A stretch of 64,000 nucleotides of DNA, taken from NCBI RefSeq assembly GCF_900149695.1, contig NZ_LT703003.1, positions 2,132,747 to 2,196,746 of the forward strand, in the 5' to 3' direction. This document shows positions 49,156-56,988 of the stretch, in pieces. The position numbers and the translations under genes were made by a program. The notes under the pieces are model-generated. The model searched no databases. It worked only from the letters and a program-made list of their open reading frames with translations, and was not told the origin of the DNA. Source of the DNA: Anderseniella sp. Alg231-50 (GTDB taxonomy: Bacteria > Pseudomonadota > Alphaproteobacteria > Rhizobiales > Aestuariivirgaceae). Each line of letters opens with the position of its first letter. Within the stretch, counting starts at the first letter, position 1.

Positions 49156-50724
49156 ATGGCTACATTTGACATGAATGACGACAGCGTCGTGGTCGTCGTC
49201 GGCTCTGGCGCAGGCGGTGGTACACTGGGCGCAGAACTGGCGATCAAGGGTGTGAAAACCGTGATCCTGGAAGCAGGCGGCCGCCACGAAACCGACGATT
49301 TCCAAAACGATGAGTGGGGCTCGTTCGGCCAGATCTCCTGGCTCGACAAACGCACCACGTCAGGCTCCTGGCGGGTGGCAAAGGACTTTGCCGGCCTGCC
49401 GGCGTGGATCGTGAAGGCGGTGGGCGGCTCTACGACACACTGGGCGGGCGCATCGCTGCGTTTCCAGGAACATGAATGGAAAGCCAAAACCACCTATGGC
49501 GACGTGGCTGGCGCAAGCCTGCTCGACTGGCCCATCGACATGGCGGAAATGGATCAGTGGTATGCCAAGGCGGAGGACCGCATGGGCGTTACCCGCACCA
49601 ATGGCATTCCCGGGCTTCCCGGCAACAATAATTACAAGGTGCTGGAAGCCGGCGCCAAGAAGCTGGGCTACAAGGAAGTCCACACCGGCCGCATGGCGAT
49701 CAATTCCGAGCCACGTGACGACAGGGCTTCGTGCCTGCAGATCGGGTTCTGCTTCCAGGGCTGCAAGTCGGGTGCAAAATGGTCAACGCTGGTTGCTGAA
49801 ATTCCGAAAGGCGAAGCGACCGGCAATCTTGAAGTGCGGCCCAATGCGCAGGTGCTCAAGATCGAGCATGACGACAGTGGCAAGGTGACGGGCGTACTGT
49901 ATGCCGACAAGGACGGCAAACAGCACCTGCAAAAAGCCCGCGTGGTGTGTGTGGCCGGCAACTCGATTGAAAGTCCGCGCCTGCTCCTGAATTCGGCGTC
50001 GTCGAAGTTTCCCGATGGGCTGGCCAACTCGTCCGGCATGGTCGGCAAGAACTATATGCGACACATGACCGGCTCGGTTTATGCAGTGTTTGACAAGCCG
50101 GTGCACATGTATCGCGGCACGACAATGGCCGGCATCATCACGGACGAGTCCAAGAATGATCCGTCGCGCGGTTTCGTCGGTGGCTACGAGATGGAGACAC
50201 TTGCTTTGGGCTTGCCGTTCATGGCGGCGTTCCTTGATCCGGGCGGATGGGGCAAGGATTTCTCGTGGTGGATGGACAATTACGAGAACATGGCCGGCAT
50301 GTGGCTTGTGGGCGAAGACATGCCGCAGGAGAAGAATGCCATTACCCTGCATGCTACCGAAAAGGACCAGCATGGCCTGCCGGTGCCGAATGTGCACTTC
50401 GATGATCATGACAATGACATCAAGATGCGCGACCACGCCTTCGGCCAGGGTGAAGCAGTGTACAAGGCTGCCGGTGCAATAAAGACTTTCCGCACGCCGC
50501 CTTATCCGTCGACCCATAATCTCGGCACCAACCGCATGAGTTCGGACGCCAAGGACGGGGTGGTGAACAAGCATGGCCAGACCCATGATATCGCAAACCT
50601 GTTCGTGTCCGACGGCAGTCAGTTCACTACGGGGGCGGCTGAGAACCCGACGCTGACCATTGTGGCGCTGGCGCTTCGCCAGGCAGATTTCATTGCCGGC
50701 GAAATGTCGAAAGGCAATCTGTAG
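49156..50724 (+). CDS. GMC family flavin oxidoreductase
   Basis: 522-residue FAD enzyme oxidising an alcohol or sugar. Seen: N-terminal FAD motif VVVVVGSGAGGGTLGAELA, VGGSTTHWAGASLRFQ, a Cys-rich region SCLQIGFCFQGCKSG, and C-terminal STHNLGTNRMSSDAKDGVV and GAAENPTLTIVALALRQAD. No signal peptide of its own, so it probably leaves the cell with the Tat subunit. The usual cytochrome c third subunit is not encoded here. Confidence 0.92.
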   Translation: MATFDMNDDSVVVVVGSGAGGGTLGAELAIKGVKTVILEAGGRHETDDFQNDEWGSFGQISWLDKRTTSGSWRVAKDFAGLPAWIVKAVGGSTTHWAGASLRFQEHEWKAKTTYGDVAGASLLDWPIDMAEMDQWYAKAEDRMGVTRTNGIPGLPGNNNYKVLEAGAKKLGYKEVHTGRMAINSEPRDDRASCLQIGFCFQGCKSGAKWSTLVAEIPKGEATGNLEVRPNAQVLKIEHDDSGKVTGVLYADKDGKQHLQKARVVCVAGNSIESPRLLLNSASSKFPDGLANSSGMVGKNYMRHMTGSVYAVFDKPVHMYRGTTMAGIITDESKNDPSRGFVGGYEMETLALGLPFMAAFLDPGGWGKDFSWWMDNYENMAGMWLVGEDMPQEKNAITLHATEKDQHGLPVPNVHFDDHDNDIKMRDHAFGQGEAVYKAAGAIKTFRTPPYPSTHNLGTNRMSSDAKDGVVNKHGQTHDIANLFVSDGSQFTTGAAENPTLTIVALALRQADFIAGEMSKGNL

Positions 50725-50754
50725 ATACCGGGGGTATTCAGATACCGGGGGTAT
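50723..50754 (+). repeat. Tandem 15-base repeat at the GMC stop
   Basis: AGATACCGGGGGTAT occurs twice, 2 bases apart, beginning inside the stop codon. Each unit is roughly palindromic (ATACC and GGTAT). Possibly a slippage duplication; the role is unknown. Confidence 0.75.
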
Positions 50755-50790
50755 AAAGCGGGGGAGGCCTCCCTGTTCCCCGTTTAGCAG

Positions 50791-50820
50791 CCCGCGCTTC
50801 GGCCACGACCGGAGCGCGGG
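50791..50820. terminator. Bidirectional terminator-like hairpin
   Basis: CCCGCGCT and AGCGCGGG arms with a 14-base loop, between convergent GMC and SIMPL genes. A short T-rich stretch follows on the plus strand, none on the minus strand. Confidence 0.62.
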
Positions 50821-50867
50821 TTCGCTTTTGCACAGCCTGGGAACCCATGTCCGGGGTACAGGTTTCT

Positions 50868-51623
50868 CTACTCAATCTCCCACACGATGTTGACCTGCAT
50901 TTGTACCGACTGCTGGCCCTGTGCGATGGGAACGGCATCGGCGGCGGCGGATTCCAGTGCGGCGCGGCGATATGCCGGTTGCGGCGGGCGATGTCCGCCA
51001 GCCTCGGAAATGGACAGGATTTTGCCGAGTGACACCCCGGCTGCGGCGGCATAGAGTTCAGCGCGTGCCCTGGCTTCGGCCACGGCGAGTTTGCGCGCCT
51101 CGTTGCGCAGCGGCGCCGGCTCGGCAATGGAAAAGCTCAGGCCGTTCATCTGGTTGACACCTGATGACACAACCGCATCGAGGACGGGGCCAAGCATTGC
51201 CAGATCGCGTGTGATCACCGTAACCGAGTTAGAGACGGTGTAACCGGTTATGCGGGGCGGCTCCTGTTCGCCAGTGCTGGAGCGCTTTGCATATTTGTAT
51301 TTCGGCTGTACGGAAAAGTTCGAGGTCTGAATGTCCTTCTTTGCGACGCCGGCAGCCTCGATGGTTTGCAGCACGCTGGCCATGGCCTCATTGTTCACTG
51401 TCAGGGCTTCGCGGGCGGTTTTGGCTTCCGACACGACACCGGCAGAAATGATCGCAATGTCGGGGGCCGATTTCACCTCGCCCTGTCCGGTCAGCGACAG
51501 TGTGCGTTGCGGGACCTGTTGTGTGGTCTGGGCAAGTGCAGGCGTGGCCAGCACTGCGGCGGCGGCAAGCACGCCGGCGAAAGCGAGGTTGAGTGCAGGT
51601 CTGGGCATGACATGAGAGAGCAT
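50868..51623 (-). CDS. SIMPL domain protein, BP26/OMP28-like
   Basis: 251-residue periplasmic protein of the SIMPL family, resembling the Brucella BP26 antigen. Seen: signal peptide ending VLATPALAQ, then LTGQGEVKSAPDIAIISAGVVSE, TAREALTVNNEAMASVL, the NQMNGLSFSI strand, and LGKILSISEAGGHRPPQP. The usual RxMMAAA-type end segment is partly kept (RRAALESAAADAVPIAQG). Forms channel-like oligomers in BP26; exact role unknown. A second in-frame ATG 15 bases on is also possible. Confidence 0.86.
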   Translation of the reverse strand: MLSHVMPRPALNLAFAGVLAAAAVLATPALAQTTQQVPQRTLSLTGQGEVKSAPDIAIISAGVVSEAKTAREALTVNNEAMASVLQTIEAAGVAKKDIQTSNFSVQPKYKYAKRSSTGEQEPPRITGYTVSNSVTVITRDLAMLGPVLDAVVSSGVNQMNGLSFSIAEPAPLRNEARKLAVAEARARAELYAAAAGVSLGKILSISEAGGHRPPQPAYRRAALESAAADAVPIAQGQQSVQMQVNIVWEIE

Positions 51624-51739
51624 GGGGCAGGGGCCTTTTTCAAAAAACAGGGTTGTTGGTTCGAGCAGACTTTAGGTCGGAATGCGGCGAAAGTCAGGTT
51701 TGCCGTTGCCGGATCCGTTCCTGCTAGGTTGGGTCGCCG

Positions 51740-51753
51740 TTGATCCAAATCAA
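51740..51753 (+). promoter_or_regulatory. FNR/FixK box upstream of hemN
   Basis: TTGATCCAAATCAA is a perfect TTGAT-N4-ATCAA FNR/FixK palindrome, 53 bases before the hemN start. This implies activation under low oxygen. Confidence 0.85.
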
Positions 51754-51805
51754 GGTTGAAATTCCCCAGCTCAGGTCTACTGCAATCGCAAACAGAGGGC
51801 TTGAT

Positions 51806-53167
51806 ATGAAAAACATCAGCGAAGCGGAAATTGTCAGCCGTCTGAGTGCGCCGGTGCCGCGTTATACCAGCTATCCGACTGCGCCGCACTTCCATGACGG
51901 TGTTGGCGAGGCGGAGTACGGCAAATGGCTTCGCCAGTTGCCGGAACACGAAGGCTTGTCGCTGTACATCCATGTTCCGTTCTGCGACCGGATGTGCTGG
52001 TTTTGCGGATGCCATACCAAGCAGATCAATCGTTACGATCCGATCCCTCCCTACCTGTCTGCCGTGAGGCAGGAAATTGTCCTGCTGAGGGATGCCATCG
52101 GATTTTCACCCTCACTCAACCGGGTCCACCTGGGTGGGGGATCTCCCAGCATGCTGCGGCGCGATGACCTTGAACGCCTGCGGACCAGCATAGACACGCA
52201 TTTTCACCTGCATGAAGGCACCGAGATCAGCATCGAGATCGACCCGTCCGACTTGTCCGGCGAGGAGTTTGCAGCCTACAAGGCATTCGGCGTTACCCGC
52301 GCCAGCATCGGTGTCCAGGACTTTGACGAGCGTGTTCAAGAGGCAATCAATCGTCCCCAGACATTCATGCAAACCGCTGCCGTTGTGGAAGGCCTGCGCG
52401 GTGTCGGCGTCCGGTCGCTTAACATAGACGCCCTGTATGGACTGCCCTATCAGACCGAGGAAACCGTTGCGCAAAGCATTGAGCAGGTTCGGACGCTGGA
52501 GCCTGACAGGGTGGCACTGTTCGGTTATGCGCATGTGCCATGGATGAAGCCAAATCAGAAACTGATACCTGAAGCAGCACTGCCTGATGCGCTTGCAAGG
52601 GTCCGGCAGGCCAACGTGGCGTCCGACATTCTGCAGGATGGCGGCTACCTGCCGATTGGCATGGATCATTTCGCGTTGCCGCAGGATTCACTGGCGATAG
52701 CGGCAGTCGAAGGAAGGTTGCGCCGCAACTTCCAGGGCTACACCGATGACCCTTGCGCCACCCTGCTGGGCGTCGGCGCGTCATCAATAGGGCACCTGCC
52801 GGCGGGCTACATCCAGAACGACACGGCAACAGGCAACTACATGCGCACAGTGGCATCGGGCCGGCTTCCAGTGTCACGCGGCATCGCGTTGACGGATGAA
52901 GACAAACTGCACGCAGACATCATCGAAAATCTGATGTGCCGGTATGCGTTCAGTATTTCAGCGCTGCGTCGCGACCATGGCCCGCTGGCAGACCGGATCG
53001 CCTCTCACATCCAGGATGCGTTGGACGCTGACGCACATGACCTTGCCATTTTTGACGGGGATACGTTCTGGATCCAGCCCCACGGGCATGGATTTGTGCG
53101 CACAGTGGCGTCATGGTTCGATACCAGGATGAAAGAAAAGGCAGCCAGATATTCCATGGCTGTCTAA
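51806..53167 (+). CDS. hemN: Oxygen-independent coproporphyrinogen III oxidase
   Basis: Radical SAM enzyme that converts coproporphyrinogen III to protoporphyrinogen IX without oxygen. Seen: YTSYPTAPHFHDGV and the iron-sulfur motif HVPFCDRMCWFCGCHTK (C-x3-C-x2-C), then VHLGGGSPSMLRRDDL, ASIGVQDFDERVQEAINR and NIDALYGLPYQT. 453 residues, usual HemN length. ATG with AGAGGG about 7 bases upstream. Controlled by the FNR box just upstream. Confidence 0.96.
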   Translation: MKNISEAEIVSRLSAPVPRYTSYPTAPHFHDGVGEAEYGKWLRQLPEHEGLSLYIHVPFCDRMCWFCGCHTKQINRYDPIPPYLSAVRQEIVLLRDAIGFSPSLNRVHLGGGSPSMLRRDDLERLRTSIDTHFHLHEGTEISIEIDPSDLSGEEFAAYKAFGVTRASIGVQDFDERVQEAINRPQTFMQTAAVVEGLRGVGVRSLNIDALYGLPYQTEETVAQSIEQVRTLEPDRVALFGYAHVPWMKPNQKLIPEAALPDALARVRQANVASDILQDGGYLPIGMDHFALPQDSLAIAAVEGRLRRNFQGYTDDPCATLLGVGASSIGHLPAGYIQNDTATGNYMRTVASGRLPVSRGIALTDEDKLHADIIENLMCRYAFSISALRRDHGPLADRIASHIQDALDADAHDLAIFDGDTFWIQPHGHGFVRTVASWFDTRMKEKAARYSMAV

Positions 53168-53209
53168 TCTGAAAGATGAACGTTTCCAAAGTGTTGTGGC
53201 AGTTTGAAC

Positions 53210-53746
53210 TCACTTTGAGTCAAGTTGCGCCAGAAATTTCTTCACCGAATTGGCGAGTCCCGTCCAGTCAGTGAACTCCTGCGGCTCATCAGGGCGCAAC
53301 TCATCGCGATCCTTGAGAATGATGTGTTCCAGGATCTGCTGTTGAAAATAGTCATACTCCTCACTTTTCACCGCGCCTGCAACAGTGAGGCTGTGGTCAG
53401 GCGTCCAGCCGGTGCGGCTGATGAAATCCGAGATGTAGGCGGTAGCGTCAGTTGCCTTTTCCGAAAAAGCTGCGGCCAGGCTGACGGAAATGAACAGGCC
53501 CGGTCTCGCCTTGAGGACATCCAGGCTGGCTGCGACAAACACCTCGATCTCGTTTTGATGCCTGTCCTGGTGGACTGAGGCGGCAACGATGAAGGCGTCG
53601 AAATCATCGATATGAACATCCCGGCGTTTACGGGCCGTATCCAGCAATTCGACCTGATGGCCCAGTTCAACAACCTGATCGGCTAGCGTCTGGGAAATTT
53701 TACGGGTTTGCCCTTCCGTGGTCGCATAGGCAATCAACAGCTTCAT
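53210..53746 (-). CDS. Flavodoxin-type protoporphyrinogen oxidase, HemG-like
   Basis: 178-residue FMN protein. Seen: flavodoxin phosphate loop LLIAYATTEGQTRKIS at residues 3-18, then VAASVHQDRHQNEIEVFV, SVSLAAAFSEKATDATAYIS and VAGAVKSEEYDYFQQQILEH, which follow E. coli HemG in order and length. HemG oxidises protoporphyrinogen IX using menaquinone or ubiquinone. Quinone partner not shown here. It converges on hemN and diverges from the DUF6455 gene, with an FNR box between. Confidence 0.84.
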   Translation of the reverse strand: MKLLIAYATTEGQTRKISQTLADQVVELGHQVELLDTARKRRDVHIDDFDAFIVAASVHQDRHQNEIEVFVAASLDVLKARPGLFISVSLAAAFSEKATDATAYISDFISRTGWTPDHSLTVAGAVKSEEYDYFQQQILEHIILKDRDELRPDEPQEFTDWTGLANSVKKFLAQLDSK

Positions 53747-53806
53747 CGCTCACCTCCAGCACAGTTTTGACAGAGACCATCGTTGCATCGGTCGGGAAAG
53801 GTTCCG

Positions 53807-53820
53807 TTGATCGAGATCAA
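53807..53820. promoter_or_regulatory. FNR/FixK box between hemG-like and DUF6455 genes
   Basis: TTGATCGAGATCAA is a second perfect TTGAT-N4-ATCAA site in a 140-base divergent gap. It may serve one or both promoters. Confidence 0.82.
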
Positions 53821-53886
53821 TGTGCATTGCGTTGCCCTGTGGGAGTGTGTTGTCAGGGCCAATGGATTTCGGGAAAGGTGACAATC

Positions 53887-54267
53887 ATGACGTCGGTTTT
53901 GAAACGGGTTCGCCGCATGTTGAACCAGCGCAGAGACAGTCAGTTCCTGTTTGCCCTCAACAGTGCCGAGCAATCGGATGTTGGCATTTCCTCTACGGAC
54001 CTGCGGTCACTGTCTTCGTGTCCCACCGACACCCGCGATCGCATGGAGGCGATGGCTGCAGCGCACGGGCTTGCGCCGGACGTATTGAGCCGCGAGCACT
54101 GGCGTGAAGTCGACATGGCCCGCGCCTGCGGTCATTGCGGCCAGCGCCGGGTGTGCAGCAAATGGCTGGCGGGCAAGCGTGGCGATCTGGCGGCAGGCGA
54201 CTTCTGTCCCAATGCGCCACAATTTGCCGAATTGGCGAAATCATCGGACCGGGACTCTTCGGCCTGA
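53887..54267 (+). CDS. DUF6455 family protein
   Basis: 126-residue protein of a small alphaproteobacterial family. Seen: a helical N-terminal half, then MARACGHCGQRRVCSKWLAG with a CxxC and a further Cys, and GDFCPNAPQFAEL; four Cys could bind metal or iron-sulfur. It lies beside an FNR box and other low-oxygen genes. The start chosen follows a weak GAAAGG ribosome site; earlier in-frame extension overlaps the FNR box. Confidence 0.8.
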   Translation: MTSVLKRVRRMLNQRRDSQFLFALNSAEQSDVGISSTDLRSLSSCPTDTRDRMEAMAAAHGLAPDVLSREHWREVDMARACGHCGQRRVCSKWLAGKRGDLAAGDFCPNAPQFAELAKSSDRDSSA

Positions 54268-54411
54268 CCGGGTTTCGGTAACCCTCATCTTTTGAAACCG
54301 GGTTGAAGCCGGTTGTGAAATGTCATGCGTCAGTTCGACTGCTGGTGCAGGCCGTGTGTATTGTTATCGTTGCGCCGTCTACCGGGAAACCATCACAAAG
54401 GGCACGCAACG

Positions 54412-55698
54412 ATGATTGGCAGGGACGGACATGCTTTGCCGGCTGACCATGTGGCACGCCTGCCGCTGAACAACGAGGTTCACGCCCGCCCGCCGGAAGC
54501 ACTGCCGAAACGGGCGCGTCTTACCTACCTGGTATTGTTCGGCGAGCTGGACATGGCGCCGCTGGCTGACTTGTGCAAGCGCTTCGGGGTGTTGCCGCCG
54601 GCACCGGACGCCAATCATTTCAGTGCTGATCTGGGGCCGTTCCGGCTGAAGTGGGAACGCCACACGGAATTTACCCGCTACTGGTTTTTTGTGCCGGCAA
54701 AAGGCGTTGCCAACCTGTTTGGCTCGACCGCGCTGGAAGCCGTGCCGCAGGACTGGTTGCGCACGCTGGCCGGTGAGGTGCTGGTTGCCAACCATGTCGA
54801 GATGCAGCCGCTGCCGAAAACCAGGCTGAATGAAGACAAGCTCTCGCAGGAGCATTTTGACGGCAATCCGATGGTCGGCGCTGAAATCGCCGGCGGGCTG
54901 GGCCGGGCATTTACCGATTTCCGCATTCATGCTGACGGCTTCGGCCGGATGCTGATTTTTGACAATGCGATGACCCCGCGCCAGCGCGGGCGAACCGTGC
55001 AGCGCCTGCTTGAAATAGACACCTATCGTGTCCTGGCTTTGCTGACCCTGCCGGTTGCCCGCAAGCTGATGCCTGTGCTGGGAGGGTTTGAGGCCGAGCT
55101 GAGCAAGGCCACCTCCACAATGAGTGGAGCTGACGAAGCTGACGAACCGCAATTGCTGGACCGGCTGACACTGTTGCATGCAGATGTGGTGCGCGAGCAT
55201 ACCGGCAGCCAGTTCCGGTTCTCCGCGGCGCGGGCCTATGCCGACCTGGTGGCTTTGCGTATTTCGGAACTGCGCGAAGATCGTATTGAAGGCCTGCAAT
55301 TGTTTTCCGAATTTACCGAGCGGCGGCTGTCACCGGCCATGCGCACCTGCGAGGCGGCAGCCGCGCGCCTGTCCATCACCTCAGAGCGCGTGGCGCGGGC
55401 GACGCAGTTGCTGTCGACCCGGGTCGGGATCAGCCGCGAGCGACAGAACCAGGCGCTGCTGGAAAGCATGGATAATCGCGCCAAGCTGCAATTGCGGCTG
55501 CAGGAAACCGTTGAAGGCCTGTCGATTGCAGCCATCACCTACTACATTGTCGGCCTGGTGGGGTATGCCGCCAAGGGCGCCAAGTCGCTGGGCGTGTTGC
55601 CGGTGAGCCCTGACCTTGTTACCGCCTTTGCCATTCCGGTTGTCCTGCTTGTCGTCGCCATGGGTGTGCGCCGGGTGCGCAAGTCAATCACCAGTTAG
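54412..55698 (+). CDS. DUF3422 family membrane protein
   Basis: 428-residue protein of the DUF3422 family. Seen: LNNEVHARPPEALPKRARLTY and EFTRYWFFVPAKG at the N-terminus, long helices in the middle (RRLSPAMRTCEAAAARLS, STRVGISRERQNQALLES), and two C-terminal membrane helices (AAITYYIVGLVGYAAKG and LVTAFAIPVVLLVVAMGV). Function unknown. Followed by a tRNA gene after about 140 bases with nothing else visible. Confidence 0.88.
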   Translation: MIGRDGHALPADHVARLPLNNEVHARPPEALPKRARLTYLVLFGELDMAPLADLCKRFGVLPPAPDANHFSADLGPFRLKWERHTEFTRYWFFVPAKGVANLFGSTALEAVPQDWLRTLAGEVLVANHVEMQPLPKTRLNEDKLSQEHFDGNPMVGAEIAGGLGRAFTDFRIHADGFGRMLIFDNAMTPRQRGRTVQRLLEIDTYRVLALLTLPVARKLMPVLGGFEAELSKATSTMSGADEADEPQLLDRLTLLHADVVREHTGSQFRFSAARAYADLVALRISELREDRIEGLQLFSEFTERRLSPAMRTCEAAAARLSITSERVARATQLLSTRVGISRERQNQALLESMDNRAKLQLRLQETVEGLSIAAITYYIVGLVGYAAKGAKSLGVLPVSPDLVTAFAIPVVLLVVAMGVRRVRKSITS

Positions 55699-55837
55699 GG
55701 CGCCGCGTCCGGAATGTGCTGATTGCCTGTTGCGGTTTTCGCAGATTTCAATAATACATGCAGCGTTCGCCAATCGAGCGATCACCCTTTCGCACAATCC
55801 GGCTCGAATGCCGATTTTGAAAGGTGATTTATATGGT

Positions 55838-55914
55838 GGGCCTGTAGCTCAATTGGTTAGAGCCGACGGCTCATAACCGTCTGGTTGCAGGTTCGAGTCC
55901 TGCCGGGCCCACCA
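55838..55914 (+). tRNA. tRNA with CAU anticodon (Met, or Ile2)
   Basis: Seen: acceptor GGGCCTG paired with CGGGCCC, D-arm TAGCTCAATTGGTTAGAGC, anticodon loop CTCATAA, T-arm GGTTCGAGTCC, and an encoded CCA end. CAU may be elongator Met or lysidine-modified Ile2; the sequence alone cannot decide with certainty, and it is not the initiator type, because it has a normal first base pair. It marks the left edge of the accessory region. Confidence 0.95.
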
Positions 55915-56007
55915 CCCTTATCTGTCTCAGTCTGTGTAATTTGACCTGCTCCAGGAATACTCCGACATTCCGGCGGGTTAGCGGGACAGTTGGTGGAACC
56001 TTCTGGC

Positions 56008-56813
56008 GGCATTGACAAGTTAACTCGCTGGATTGGTTTTGCCAGAAGCTTTAGCTTAATTGCATGACCCAGATTTCCTACAAACGACACCGGTTTCCAG
56101 CAGAGGTTATCCAACACGCTGTCTGGCTGTACTTCCGGTTCACGTTGAGATTCCGTGACGTGGAAGACTTTCTCGCAGAACGTGGTTTGGACATATCCTA
56201 CGAAAGCATCCGATATTGGGTTCTCAAGTTCGGGAAACAATATGCTCGAGGGATAGATCGCAGAAGATCAAGCCCAAGTTGCCGATGGCATCTGGACGAG
56301 GTGTTCGCGAAAATCAACGGTCAGATCCACTACCTTTGGCGTGCTGTTGATGATGAAGGCGAGGTTCTGGAAGTCCTGGTTCAAACACGCCGGAACAAGA
56401 AAGTTGCGCTGAAACTGATGCGCAAATTGCTGAAGAAACATTGTTTTCTGCCATCCGCCATTGTAACCGACAGACTTCCTTCATATGGCGCTGCATTGAG
56501 GGAACTGGGACTATTTAGGCGCCATGATTTTGGTGGCAGAAAGAACGATCGAGCTGAAAACTCACATCAGCCTGTCCGACGGCGGGAACGAAAGATGCAA
56601 CGGTTCAAGTCAGCCGGTTCTGCGCAACGCTTTCTCTCAGTTCATTCCTCCTTCCACAATCTGTTCAACTTTCAACGCCATCTGATTTCACGAAACACAT
56701 TGCGCGAGTTTCGCGGTGCTGCAGCAGCGGAATGGCTTGATGTCGTCAGGGCTGCATAGGTGCTTATAGCAAGTGAGTTTACTGCGCCCAGGCGATGTTA
56801 AGTTGTCAATGCT
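56008..56813 (+). mobile_element. IS6-family insertion sequence
   Basis: About 806 bases. Ends are near-perfect inverted repeats: GCATTGACAAGTTAAC on the left and GTTAAGTTGTCAATGC on the right, one mismatch in 16. It contains one intact transposase gene. The 8 bases outside the two ends differ (CTTCTGGC and ATCGCGAC), so no target duplication is seen; this fits a rearrangement after insertion. The element lies 93 bases after the tRNA. Confidence 0.88.
56064..56759 (+). CDS. IS6 family transposase
   Basis: 231-residue DDE transposase. Seen: FPAEVIQHAVWLYFRFTLRF and RDVEDFLAERGLDISYESIR at the N-terminus, catalytic Asp78 in WHLDEVF, Asp136 in VTDRLPSY and Glu165 in DRAENSHQP, with the family's RRRERKMQRFKS near the end. 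All catalytic residues are kept, so it may be active. Confidence 0.94.
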   Translation: MTQISYKRHRFPAEVIQHAVWLYFRFTLRFRDVEDFLAERGLDISYESIRYWVLKFGKQYARGIDRRRSSPSCRWHLDEVFAKINGQIHYLWRAVDDEGEVLEVLVQTRRNKKVALKLMRKLLKKHCFLPSAIVTDRLPSYGAALRELGLFRRHDFGGRKNDRAENSHQPVRRRERKMQRFKSAGSAQRFLSVHSSFHNLFNFQRHLISRNTLREFRGAAAAEWLDVVRAA

Positions 56814-56988
56814 ATCGCGACAATCCCTTCAACCAAATTGTGTTACTTCAGCAATCTTATCGCCTGATTTGGCGTCGAACTCTAATTCGCATCAATAGCC
56901 ACTTTCCAGAGCGGGGCGGACAATGATTGCAGCGGTCGGGGAGGAATCTGGCTGGAACTCTTCTTCAAAGTATTACGAGATTCATCTG
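56814..56988. other. Gap between IS6 and fusion gene
   Basis: About 175 bases, no gene or clear terminator seen. Confidence 0.5.
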
